Source of the DNA: JBMYTN01 sp049604415
GTDB lineage: Bacteria > Pseudomonadota > Alphaproteobacteria > Rhodospirillales > Rhodospirillaceae
Direction of reading: 5' to 3'
DNA length: 51,754 nt
Assembly (NCBI GenBank): GCA_049604415.1
Contig: JBMYTN010000030.1
Location: 1-51,754, forward strand
Within the stretch, counting starts at the first letter, position 1, and each line of letters begins with the position of its first letter. The position numbers were made by a program, and so were the translations under genes. Shown piece after piece: positions 17,285 to 25,376 of the stretch. Below the pieces are notes generated by a model. The model searched no databases. It saw only the letters and a list, made by a program, of their open reading frames with translations, and was not told where the DNA came from.

Positions 17285-18758
17285 AGACGCCACACCGAAC
17301 ACCAAAACCACCCCCACCCTGTCCGTGGGCAAACCGGCACTGAAAGCCGAGCCGATGGCTCCGGCCGCGCCAACCCTGCGCGTGCCCGATACCGGGACGG
17401 ATGGCAAGGCGACCAAGGCCCGCAAAGGCAAGAAGGCCGCAGTGAAGGCCCCGAGCGCGCCCAAGGCCACAGCGTCCGCCAAGCGCCCGAAAGCGCCGAA
17501 ATCCAAGACGCCCCGGGCCAAGGGTGCCCCCATCGCCGCCTTGGATATTGGCTCGAGCAAAATCGCCTGTTTCATCGCCCAACCCAATGAGGAAGGCGAT
17601 CTTCAAGTGCTTGGTGTGGGGCATCACCGTTCCCGGGGGATTCGCGCCGGTCAGATCTGCAATCTGGAAGAGGTCGAAAACGCGGTCCTGGCCGCTGTGG
17701 ATGCCGCCGAACGCATGGCCGAAACCCGGCTGGAGAGCGTGGTGCTGAATGTGTCCGCCGGACAGCCGATCTCCACCACCGTCGGCGTGGAAATGGCCAT
17801 TGGCGGCAAGGAGATCCGGGAAACCCAGGTCTCCCGCTTGCTGGATTATGGCCGCACCCATCAGATCGCCAAGGACCGGGAGCTGATCCACTGCATCCCG
17901 CTGGGCTACAAGGTCGATGGCCATGACGGCACCTTGGACCCGCGCGGGATGTTCGGCGAAGAGCTTGGGGTCACCATCCATCTGGTCACCGCCCTGTCCA
18001 ATCCCTTGCGCAATGTGGAAACGGTTCTGGGGCGCTGTCACATCGACATCGATGACCGGGTGGTCTCGGGCTATGCCGCCGGATTGGCCTGTCTGGTCGA
18101 TGATGAAAAGGATATGGGCGTCACCGTCATTGATATGGGCGGCGGCACCACCTCGGTCGCGGTGTTCATGGAAGGCCATGTCATCCACACCGAGGTCCTG
18201 CCCATTGGCGGCAGCCATGTGACCACCGACATCGCCCGGGTGCTGGGCACGCCCATGGCCGGGGCCGAGCGGCTGAAGATCGTCCATGGCGGAGCCATCG
18301 CCTCGCCCGCCGATGAGCGGGAAATCCTCCGGGTGCCGCTGGTGGGCGAGGAAGACGAGGCCTGCGCCAATGAGGTCTCGCGCAAAACCTTGATCGAGAT
18401 TATCGCGCCTCGGATCGAAGAAACCTTCGAAATGGTCCGCGACCGTCTGGCGGCGGCCAATCTGGACAAGGTTGGCGGTCGGGTGTTGGTGCTGACCGGC
18501 GGGGCCAGCCAGTTGGACGGTGCCCGGGATCTGGCGGAACGGATTCTCGACCGGCAAGTCCGGCTGGGCCGCCCGATGCGCCTGAATGGCCTGCCCGAGA
18601 GCATGGCCGGACCCTCTTTTTCCGTCTGCGCCGGGCTGCTGCGCTATGCGCTGCGCCATCAGGTGGAGACCCCCGAACCGGATGCCATGAGTGACCGGCC
18701 GGTCCCCCCGACCGGCACCATGGCCCGCGTTTTCACTTGGTTGAAGGAGAACTTCTGA
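17277..18758 (+). CDS. ftsA: Cell division protein FtsA with a lysine-rich N-terminal extension
   Basis: FtsA is the actin-like ATPase that anchors FtsZ filaments to the membrane. The 493-residue product has the actin fold starting at IAALDIGSSKIACFIA (residues 86-101), DMGGGTTSVAVF as phosphate-2 loop, LTGGASQLDG near the end, and a C-terminal amphipathic helix MARVFTWLKENF that would insert in the membrane. The first 85 residues are a Lys/Ala/Pro-rich tail (about 16 Lys and 4 Arg against 4 acids). Start ATG 17277 has a GGAGGGG site and an 8-base overlap with ftsQ. FtsA normally starts only a few residues before the LDIG motif, so either the tail is real or a later start is used; no other ATG with a ribosome site was seen nearer the motif. 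Confidence 0.93.
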   Translation: MPKDATPNTKTTPTLSVGKPALKAEPMAPAAPTLRVPDTGTDGKATKARKGKKAAVKAPSAPKATASAKRPKAPKSKTPRAKGAPIAALDIGSSKIACFIAQPNEEGDLQVLGVGHHRSRGIRAGQICNLEEVENAVLAAVDAAERMAETRLESVVLNVSAGQPISTTVGVEMAIGGKEIRETQVSRLLDYGRTHQIAKDRELIHCIPLGYKVDGHDGTLDPRGMFGEELGVTIHLVTALSNPLRNVETVLGRCHIDIDDRVVSGYAAGLACLVDDEKDMGVTVIDMGGGTTSVAVFMEGHVIHTEVLPIGGSHVTTDIARVLGTPMAGAERLKIVHGGAIASPADEREILRVPLVGEEDEACANEVSRKTLIEIIAPRIEETFEMVRDRLAAANLDKVGGRVLVLTGGASQLDGARDLAERILDRQVRLGRPMRLNGLPESMAGPSFSVCAGLLRYALRHQVETPEPDAMSDRPVPPTGTMARVFTWLKENF

Positions 18759-18898
18759 TGACCTGTCCTCCTTCGACCATCCCGGCCCAGCCGGAACCGC
18801 GTTCGTTTTTCCCTTTGTTTGTATCGCACCTGACTGAAAGCCCGGCGTTGACCCCTGACCAGGGTTTCGCCACAACGGATCACCGGAGGTAAACCATC

Positions 18899-21079
18899 AT
18901 GGCTTTGAACATCACCGTCCCCAGCGGCGAAGAGCCCACCCTGAAGCCCCGTATCACGGTCGTTGGCGTCGGCGGCGCTGGCGGCAATGCGGTCAACAAT
19001 ATGATCGACATGAACTTGGAAGGGGTTGAGTTCGTCTGCGCCAACACCGACGCCCAGGCCTTGGCCATGGCCAAGACCATGCGTCGGATCCAATTGGGCC
19101 ACGACACCACCCAAGGTCTGGGTGCTGGCGCCCGTCCCGAAATCGGCCGGGTTGCCGCCGAGGAAGCCGTCGAGGCCATCGCTTCGGAGCTGCAAGGCTC
19201 CAACATGGTTTTCATCACCGCTGGCATGGGCGGTGGCACCGGCACCGGGGCCGCCCCGGTGGTGGCCAGCGTCGCCCGCGAGCTGGGTGTCCTGACCGTC
19301 GGTGTGGTGACCAAGCCGTTCCAATTCGAAGGCCAACACCGCGCCCGGCTGGCCGAGGCTGGCATTGACGAGCTGGCCCAGTTTGTCGACACCCTGATCA
19401 TCATCCCAAACCAGAACCTGTTCCGGGTCGCCAATGAGCGCACCACCTTCGCCGATGCCTTTAAAATGGCCGATGACGTGCTCTATTCCGGGGTTCGCAG
19501 CGTCACCGATCTGATGATCAACCCGGGCCTGATCAATCTGGATTTCGCCGATGTGCGCACGGTGATGCAGAATATGGGCCGGGCGATGATGGGCACCGGC
19601 GAAGCCGATGGCGAACGCCGCGCTCTGGAAGCTGCCGAGGCCGCCATTGCCAATCCGCTGCTGGAAGACACCTCCATGCGCGGGGCCCGGGGCGTGTTGA
19701 TCAACATCACCGGCGGCACCGATGTGACCTTGTATGAAGTCGACGAGGCCGCCAACCGGATCCGTGATGAAGTGGAAAGCGAAGCCCATATCATCTTCGG
19801 CTCCAGCCTGGATCCGAGCCTGGAAGGCCGCATTCGGGTCTCCGTGGTCGCCACCGGCATTGATGCCCTGGCGGAAATGGCCCAGCGCGACGAAACCCAA
19901 CGCAGCCTGGACGTCCGGGGCAGTGGTCCGGCACAAAAGCCGCAATTGGAACCGCAACGCCCGGCGGCCCGCTCGGCTTTGCCGCCGACGGCCCGCGCCG
20001 CAGCCCCCCAGCATCTGGAGGCTGAAGCCCAAAGTGCCCCCGCAGCCCAGATGCCAGCCGCCCACATGCCAGCCGCCCATATGTTGGATGCGCCACAGGA
20101 CGATCTGGGGGCTCAGCCCACCATGGTCGCTCATCCGGAAGCGCCTCGGGCGCCGGTTGCGCCGCCAACCCCGCGCCCGCAGCCTCAGGCCCAAGCCCCG
20201 CGCAGCGAAAAGGCGCAAAAGGCCGTGCGCATGCTGGAATCCCTGGTCCTGGAGGCCAATGCCAAGCAAGGTCAGGGTGGCGAAGCGCCTCGGTCTCGCC
20301 CGGCTGCTGAGCCCGAAGCTGCCCAGGCTGCCCAGCCCCAGCGTCCGGCTCAGCCGATGCAACCCAAGGCGCCGGCCATGGCAACCCGGCCCAAGCCGGG
20401 CCAGCCTGGCTTCCCGGCTGCTCCAGGCCGTTCCGGCGGTGCGGCAGCGGAAAGCCCGGTGCCGATGGGGCGTCCCCGGGTGCCTCGGGATGCCTTCATC
20501 CCCGCCCCGTCGGCGGATGTGGGTGGTGCCGCCACCGCCCGGGCGCTGGATATGGAACCCCGCATGGAGCCGCGTGGCTATGCCGATGAGCAGCCGCAAA
20601 GCCGAGGGGCCACGGCCCTGAACCACTATGCGGATCAGGGCTTCCAGCCGGAACCGGACAGCTATGCCCCGCCGCCGACCTCGGTGGATGAAGATGGCTG
20701 GACCGTTGCCGCCCCGAGCCCGGCCCAAGCGGCCTATGACGCCGAAGAGCCCTGGACCCCGGAAGATCCCAGCGATCATTCCAAGCCCGGCTTCCGGCCT
20801 GCGGTGGTGAGTGGTGCCCGGAATTACCATCCGGAAAGCCAGGAAGCCCATCCCCAGGCTCCGGTCGAAGAAAAACCGGCGGAAAAGCCGAGCTTGCTGG
20901 CACGGATCACCGGGCTGGGGGTTCGGGCCCCGGCAGCGGAGCAAAAGCCGAAAACCGGCGATGCCAACCCGCTATTGTCGGCCAAGACCCTGTCTCCGGC
21001 TCCGGCAGAACGGCCTGCGGCCCAGAAAGGCGATGATCAGTTGGAAATCCCAACCTTCCTGCGCCGCCAAGTGAACTAA
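18899..21079 (+). CDS. ftsZ: Cell division GTPase FtsZ with a very long C-terminal linker
   Basis: FtsZ polymerises into the cytokinetic ring. Residues about 18-325 are a standard GTPase and activation domain with GVGGAGGNAVNNM, the GTP signature GMGGGTGTGAAPVV, and the NPGLINLDFAD synergy region. The protein is 726 residues; enterobacterial FtsZ has about 383. The excess is a linker of roughly 385 residues rich in Pro, Ala, Gln and Glu, containing a duplicated MPAAH unit (20051-20080). The last residues, LEIPTFLRRQVN, are the conserved peptide that binds FtsA and other partners, so the frame is intact to the end. A strong GGAGG site precedes ATG 18899; the 140-base gap after ftsA could hold an extra promoter. 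Confidence 0.97.
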   Translation: MALNITVPSGEEPTLKPRITVVGVGGAGGNAVNNMIDMNLEGVEFVCANTDAQALAMAKTMRRIQLGHDTTQGLGAGARPEIGRVAAEEAVEAIASELQGSNMVFITAGMGGGTGTGAAPVVASVARELGVLTVGVVTKPFQFEGQHRARLAEAGIDELAQFVDTLIIIPNQNLFRVANERTTFADAFKMADDVLYSGVRSVTDLMINPGLINLDFADVRTVMQNMGRAMMGTGEADGERRALEAAEAAIANPLLEDTSMRGARGVLINITGGTDVTLYEVDEAANRIRDEVESEAHIIFGSSLDPSLEGRIRVSVVATGIDALAEMAQRDETQRSLDVRGSGPAQKPQLEPQRPAARSALPPTARAAAPQHLEAEAQSAPAAQMPAAHMPAAHMLDAPQDDLGAQPTMVAHPEAPRAPVAPPTPRPQPQAQAPRSEKAQKAVRMLESLVLEANAKQGQGGEAPRSRPAAEPEAAQAAQPQRPAQPMQPKAPAMATRPKPGQPGFPAAPGRSGGAAAESPVPMGRPRVPRDAFIPAPSADVGGAATARALDMEPRMEPRGYADEQPQSRGATALNHYADQGFQPEPDSYAPPPTSVDEDGWTVAAPSPAQAAYDAEEPWTPEDPSDHSKPGFRPAVVSGARNYHPESQEAHPQAPVEEKPAEKPSLLARITGLGVRAPAAEQKPKTGDANPLLSAKTLSPAPAERPAAQKGDDQLEIPTFLRRQVN

Positions 21080-21172
21080 CGGGCAGAAAACCGCCCCTTC
21101 TGCCGGGTTGCCAGGGTTTGGTCACCCCGCAGCGATTGATAGAGAAACCCGGGTGACGGGGCGTTCAGCTCG

Positions 21173-21207
21173 AAAACCGGCATCTTCCTCCGGAGATGCC
21201 GGTTTTT
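21173..21207 (+). terminator. Rho-independent terminator after ftsZ
   Basis: A perfect 13-bp stem, AAAACCGGCATCT (21173-21185) with its complement at 21194-21206, closes an 8-base loop and runs into T residues. It lies 94 bases after the ftsZ stop and marks the end of the dcw operon. Confidence 0.85.
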
Positions 21208-21406
21208 CTATGCTTGCGTCCTATCCTTTGGGTAGAGAAAATATTTCTAAATAAAACCAAGCGATTTAAATGCTCTGCACCGCAACAAACTGCAACAAAC
21301 CTTGATTTGAGGCGTTGATAAGGCTTCGGTAGAACGAATTTGTGGCGGCGCGAAATTCGCCCCGTTTTCACAAGCGGATCGTACAGGTAAAGGCAGTTTA
21401 GACATC
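21208..21406. other. lpxC leader region
   Basis: This 199-base stretch between the dcw terminator and lpxC has no gene. It is more AT-rich than its surroundings, as expected of a promoter region, and contains a tandem decamer at 21281-21300 (CGCAACAAAC then TGCAACAAAC). I cannot fix a single promoter: several TTGAT and TTGCG hexamers lack a good partner. The lpxC promoter most likely lies here because a terminator precedes it. Confidence 0.5.
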
Positions 21407-22504
21407 ATGACCGATAACAGCATCGAGATGACCTCCCCCAAGGTCGCCCGCACTGGTTCCCGGGCTCCGTTGTCTGTCGTTTCTTCTCTGACCTCAACCC
21501 CAAGCGACGCTCTGGCTCCGGCTGCACAAATGGGGGTGCGCCGCCGGACCCTGAAATCCGCCATCGACTGCACCGGCATTGGCCTGCATGGCGGCAAAAA
21601 GATCCACATGACCTTGCGCCCGGCGGATGCGGGCACCGGCATTGTCTTCCGCCGCGCCGATCTGTTCGGCCCCGATGGCAGTGTACCGGCCAAGGCAATC
21701 ATTCCAGGCCGCTATGATAGCGTTGCCGATTGCCGGATGTGCACCACCATTGCCAACGCATCGGGCACAACCATTTCCACCGTTGAACATTTGATGGCCG
21801 CTTTGGCGGGCAATGGCATCGATGATCTGATCGTTGATGTCTCCGGCCCGGAAATTCCGGTGATGGATGGCAGTTCTGGCCCGTTCCTGTTCTTGATCGA
21901 TTGCGCCGGTGTCATCGAACATGCCGCCCCCCGCCGCGCCATTAAGGTTCTGAAGCCGGTCATCGTTACCGATGGCGCGGTCACTGCCGCGCTCTACCCC
22001 GCCGATCGCGGCTTTAGCATCGATTTTGAAATCGAATTTGGCGCTGCGGCTATTGGCCAGCAAAGCTGCCATTTTGATGTCACCAGCGGCCTGTTCCGCG
22101 ACGAGATCAGCCGGGCCCGGACTTTTGGCTTCCTGGAAGACGTGACCCGGATGCGCGAAGCCGGTTTGGCCCTGGGCGGATCCCTGGACAATGCCGTGGT
22201 GGTTGATGGCGACCGGGTGCTCAATGATGGCGGCCTGCGCTATGACACCGAGTTTGTCCGCCACAAGGCCCTGGACGCCCTGGGTGACATGTATATGGCC
22301 GGTGCGCCCTTGATCGCCGCCTATCACGGTGTGCGCTCCAGCCACCATCACAACAATCAACTGCTGCGCAAGCTGTTCGCCGATGATAGCGCTTGGTGCT
22401 ACCAATCCGGTGTGGCCATGGCCGATCTGCAGGCGCGCCGCCCGGACTTCAATTGCAGCAGCGCCCAGTCCGGCACCCGCTATGCCCAGGGTGCCCAATC
22501 CTAA
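21407..22504 (+). CDS. lpxC: UDP-3-O-acyl-N-acetylglucosamine deacetylase LpxC
   Basis: LpxC is the zinc deacetylase committing UDP-acyl-GlcNAc to lipid A synthesis. The 365-residue sequence has the zinc and active-site motifs TVEHLMAALAGNGIDD, RHKALDALGDMYMAG and SSHHHNNQLLRKLF. Typical LpxC is about 300 residues and begins close to the RTLK motif (here residue 45); this one carries about 42 extra Ser/Thr/Ala-rich residues before MGVRRRTLKSAI. The ATG at 21530 within the frame would give the normal length, but no ribosome site precedes it; ATG 21407 has a weak AAAGG upstream. The start is therefore uncertain while the gene is not. Confidence 0.96.
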   Translation: MTDNSIEMTSPKVARTGSRAPLSVVSSLTSTPSDALAPAAQMGVRRRTLKSAIDCTGIGLHGGKKIHMTLRPADAGTGIVFRRADLFGPDGSVPAKAIIPGRYDSVADCRMCTTIANASGTTISTVEHLMAALAGNGIDDLIVDVSGPEIPVMDGSSGPFLFLIDCAGVIEHAAPRRAIKVLKPVIVTDGAVTAALYPADRGFSIDFEIEFGAAAIGQQSCHFDVTSGLFRDEISRARTFGFLEDVTRMREAGLALGGSLDNAVVVDGDRVLNDGGLRYDTEFVRHKALDALGDMYMAGAPLIAAYHGVRSSHHHNNQLLRKLFADDSAWCYQSGVAMADLQARRPDFNCSSAQSGTRYAQGAQS

Positions 22505-22592
22505 GGGTTTCGACCCGGGCCTTTTTTCTCATAAATCCGCCGAAATTAACCGTCATCCAGATGGCTGGCGCCTGGTTTGCTGTGGGCAAGGG

Positions 22593-22635
22593 TTAACCAT
22601 TCCCTTGCCTGCACGGCCCATCGCCATGGTATAGT
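22593..22635 (+). promoter_or_regulatory. Candidate bamD promoter with CtrA-like half site
   Basis: An extended -10 element TGGTATAGT ends at 22635, 19 bases after TTGCCT at 22605-22610; the spacer is longer than ideal. TTAACCAT at 22593-22600, and TTAACC at 22546-22551, resemble half sites of the alphaproteobacterial cell-cycle regulator CtrA. Position upstream of bamD supports a promoter; the CtrA link is only a motif resemblance. Confidence 0.4.
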
Positions 22636-22673
22636 CCCGCCGTTTCGCTGACCCACAGAATGGCCGTGCCTCC

Positions 22674-23522
22674 ATGATGCGTTTCCCGTTCGCTCCGCTC
22701 CCGCAGATCCGGTTCCAGCCGAAAGCGTTGCTTGTTGCCGTCACCCTGGCCTTTCCGCTCGCCCTGGGGGCCTGCTCCGGCGACAGCGAAGAAGAGGCCT
22801 ATGTCGAACGCCCGGTGGATGAGCTCTACAACACCGCCGTCGACCTGTTGAATGACGGCCAATATCAGAACGCAGCAGACGCCTTTGATGAGGTCGAGCG
22901 CCAGCATCCCTATTCGGTCTGGGCGACCAAAGCCCAGTTGATGGCGGCCTATTCGCTCTATGAAGACAATGAATATGACGACGCCGTCATCGCCCTGAAC
23001 CGCTATATCGAGCTGCATCCGGGCAACCAAGACATCGCCTATGCCTATTATTTGCGGGCTTTGTGCTTCTATGAGCAGATCGCCGATGTGGGCCGCGACC
23101 AGGAAATGACCCGCGAAGCGATGGATTATCTGCGCGAGGTCACAACCCGCTTCCCTCGGTCCGACTATGCCCGGGATGCCAGCCTGAAAATGGATCTGGC
23201 CCAGGACCATTTGGCGGGCAAGGAAATGTCCGTTGGCCGGTTTTACCTCAATCAAGGCCATTATCTGGCCGCGCTGAACCGCTTCCGCACCGTGGTCGAC
23301 CGCTTTGACCAAACCACCCATGTCCCCGAAGCCCTCTTTCGCATTGTCGAGGTCAACACCGTGTTGGGCCTGCCCGGGGAAGCCGAACGCACCGCCGCCG
23401 TGCTCGGACACAACTTCCCGGGCTCCGACTGGTATGTGGACGCCTTCGGGCTGGTCACCGGGGATCGCTCCTATTCTGCCGAGACGGACCCCGATGACGG
23501 TTGGTTCGACTGGCTGCTGTAA
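22674..23522 (+). CDS. bamD: Outer membrane assembly lipoprotein BamD (ComL)
   Basis: BamD is the essential lipoprotein of the BAM complex that inserts beta-barrel proteins into the outer membrane. The 282-residue product starts with a signal peptide ending in a lipobox LGAC, with the lipidated cysteine at residue 34. The mature part is a set of TPR-like repeats: ELYNTAVDLLNDGQYQNAADAF, the family hallmark HPYSVWATKAQLMAAYSLY, and FPRSDYARDASLKMDL. Size is normal. Two ATGs stand in tandem at 22674 and 22677. It lies between lpxC and recN, its usual neighbourhood in this group. Confidence 0.95.
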   Translation: MMRFPFAPLPQIRFQPKALLVAVTLAFPLALGACSGDSEEEAYVERPVDELYNTAVDLLNDGQYQNAADAFDEVERQHPYSVWATKAQLMAAYSLYEDNEYDDAVIALNRYIELHPGNQDIAYAYYLRALCFYEQIADVGRDQEMTREAMDYLREVTTRFPRSDYARDASLKMDLAQDHLAGKEMSVGRFYLNQGHYLAALNRFRTVVDRFDQTTHVPEALFRIVEVNTVLGLPGEAERTAAVLGHNFPGSDWYVDAFGLVTGDRSYSAETDPDDGWFDWLL

Positions 23523-23618
23523 CCATCTATCCCAACGGCTCTCTAGCCTTCAGGCCTTTTAGGCTTCCTAGCACCCATTTCCCTGCTCCCCCTTCCCTGG
23601 TTGAGGAACCCGCCGCCT

Positions 23619-25367
23619 ATGCTGACGGCCCTGTCGATCCGAGACGTGGTCCTGATTGACCGCCTGGACCTGGAGGTCGAAGCGGGGCTTGGCGTGTTCA
23701 CCGGGGAAACCGGCGCAGGCAAATCCATCCTGCTCGACAGCCTGTCCTTGGCGCTGGGCGCGCGGGCCAATACCGGCCTTGTGCGCAAGGGGGCGGACCA
23801 GCTCTCGGTCTCCGCCGCCTTTGACCTGCCCGCCCCGCATCCGGCCCTGGGCCTGCTGCGGGAGTTGGATCTGCTCGAGCCGGACAATGCTGGGGGTAAC
23901 GGCACGGACAGCCCGGGAGAGCTGTTCGAACTGGTCACCGTCCGCCGGGTGGTCACCGCTGAGGGACGGTCGCGGGCCTATGTCAATGACCGCCCGACCT
24001 CCGTTGGCGTGCTCAAACAGCTGGGCGATGCCCTGGTCGAGATCCATGGCCAGTTCGAAAGCCATGCCTTGCTCGACCCAACCCGCCATCGCGGCGTGCT
24101 TGACCGCTACACCGGCGGCACCCCGGCGGAGATGGACAGCCCCGCCGAGGCCTTAAGCGCCCTGAAATCGCGCTGGAAGGCTTGGCGCGACGCCCGCAAG
24201 GCCCGGGAAACCGCCGAGGCCGATTTGGCCCGCGCCCGGGCTGAAGAGGACAGCCTGCGCCATCTGGCGGGCGAGTTGGAGGCCTTGGCCCCGCAGCCGG
24301 GCGAGGAAGACACATTGGCCGCAGAACGCGCCCTGTTGATGAATGGCGAAAAGCTGCGCGAGGGCCTGTCCGGAGCCCTGTCGGCCCTCTCGGAGCCCAC
24401 AGAAGTTGAAGGCGCCCTGCACAGCGCCATTCGCTCCTTGGACCGGATCCGGGACCTAATGGGCAGCTCCGAGACTTTGGCCGGGGTCATTGACGGTCTC
24501 GACCGGGCCTTGGTCGAGGTCACCGAGGCCCAAGCCGGGCTCGATCATCTGGGCTCTGAGATTGACCTCGACCCCCGCCGTCAGGAACAGGTCGAAGAGC
24601 GCTTGTTTGCCCTGCGCGCCTTGGCCCGCAAACAGGGCGTCACCGTCGAAGATCTGCCCGAACTGGCCGAGCGGACCAGTGCTGCCTTGGAGGCTCTGGA
24701 TGGCAGCGGTGATCATGTGGTCGCCCTGGCCAAGGCGGAAAGTGCTGCCCGCCATGACTATTTGGAGGCCGCCCGCCATCTCTCGCGGATCCGCAAGGCC
24801 GCAGCAACGGCGCTGGACCAAGCGGTTGCCGCCGAATTGCCGCCCCTGAAGCTCGACAAGGCCCGGTTCTTCACCGAGGTTGCCGAGCTGCCGGAAAGCG
24901 AATGGGGGCCGGATGGCCTGGATCAGGTCACCTTCCTGGTGGCAACCAATCCCGGCAGCGATCCGGGGCCGATCCACCGCATCGCCTCGGGCGGCGAGCT
25001 GGCCCGCTTCATGCTGGCCCTCAAGGTCGTGCTGGCGGATGCGGATACGGTGCCGACCCTGGTGTTTGACGAGGTCGATATGGGCATTGGCGGTGCCACC
25101 GCCGCAGCGGTCGGGGAACGTCTGGCCCGGCTCGGCAAGGGGCTGCAGGTTTTGGTGGTCACCCACTCTCCCCAAGTCGCCGCCGTGGGCATCCACCATT
25201 GGCGGGTCTCCAAATCCGAAACCGCCCCCGGGGTGACTGGGAGCCGGGTCGATCCGCTCTCCCCAGAGCAACGCCGGGAAGAGGTCGCCCGCATGCTCGC
25301 TGGGGCCGAAGTCACCTCCGAAGCCCGGGCCGCTGCGGATCGCTTGCTCGCCGCCGCCCATAGCTAA
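23619..25367 (+). CDS. recN: DNA repair protein RecN
   Basis: RecN is an SMC-like ATPase used in recombinational repair of double-strand breaks. The 582-residue protein has an N-terminal Walker A motif GETGAGKSILLD, long Ala/Glu/Arg-rich coiled-coil arms around residues 150-380, and a C-terminal ABC signature RIASGGELARFMLA and Walker B LVFDEVDMGIGG. ATG 23619 places MLTALSIRDVVLIDRL at the N-terminus as in other RecN; an in-frame TTG 18 bases earlier is less likely. A GAGGAA site precedes the start by 10 bases. It is followed by ligA after 9 bases. Confidence 0.97.
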   Translation: MLTALSIRDVVLIDRLDLEVEAGLGVFTGETGAGKSILLDSLSLALGARANTGLVRKGADQLSVSAAFDLPAPHPALGLLRELDLLEPDNAGGNGTDSPGELFELVTVRRVVTAEGRSRAYVNDRPTSVGVLKQLGDALVEIHGQFESHALLDPTRHRGVLDRYTGGTPAEMDSPAEALSALKSRWKAWRDARKARETAEADLARARAEEDSLRHLAGELEALAPQPGEEDTLAAERALLMNGEKLREGLSGALSALSEPTEVEGALHSAIRSLDRIRDLMGSSETLAGVIDGLDRALVEVTEAQAGLDHLGSEIDLDPRRQEQVEERLFALRALARKQGVTVEDLPELAERTSAALEALDGSGDHVVALAKAESAARHDYLEAARHLSRIRKAAATALDQAVAAELPPLKLDKARFFTEVAELPESEWGPDGLDQVTFLVATNPGSDPGPIHRIASGGELARFMLALKVVLADADTVPTLVFDEVDMGIGGATAAAVGERLARLGKGLQVLVVTHSPQVAAVGIHHWRVSKSETAPGVTGSRVDPLSPEQRREEVARMLAGAEVTSEARAAADRLLAAAHS

Positions 25368-25376
25368 GGCTCCACC

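Noticed and set aside
17145..18875. 576-residue reverse-strand frame over ftsA
   Set aside because: Antisense shadow of a well-supported gene.
18659..20944. 761-residue reverse-strand frame over ftsZ
   Set aside because: Long only because the FtsZ linker is GC-rich and stop-poor; Gly/Arg/His-rich translation with no domain.
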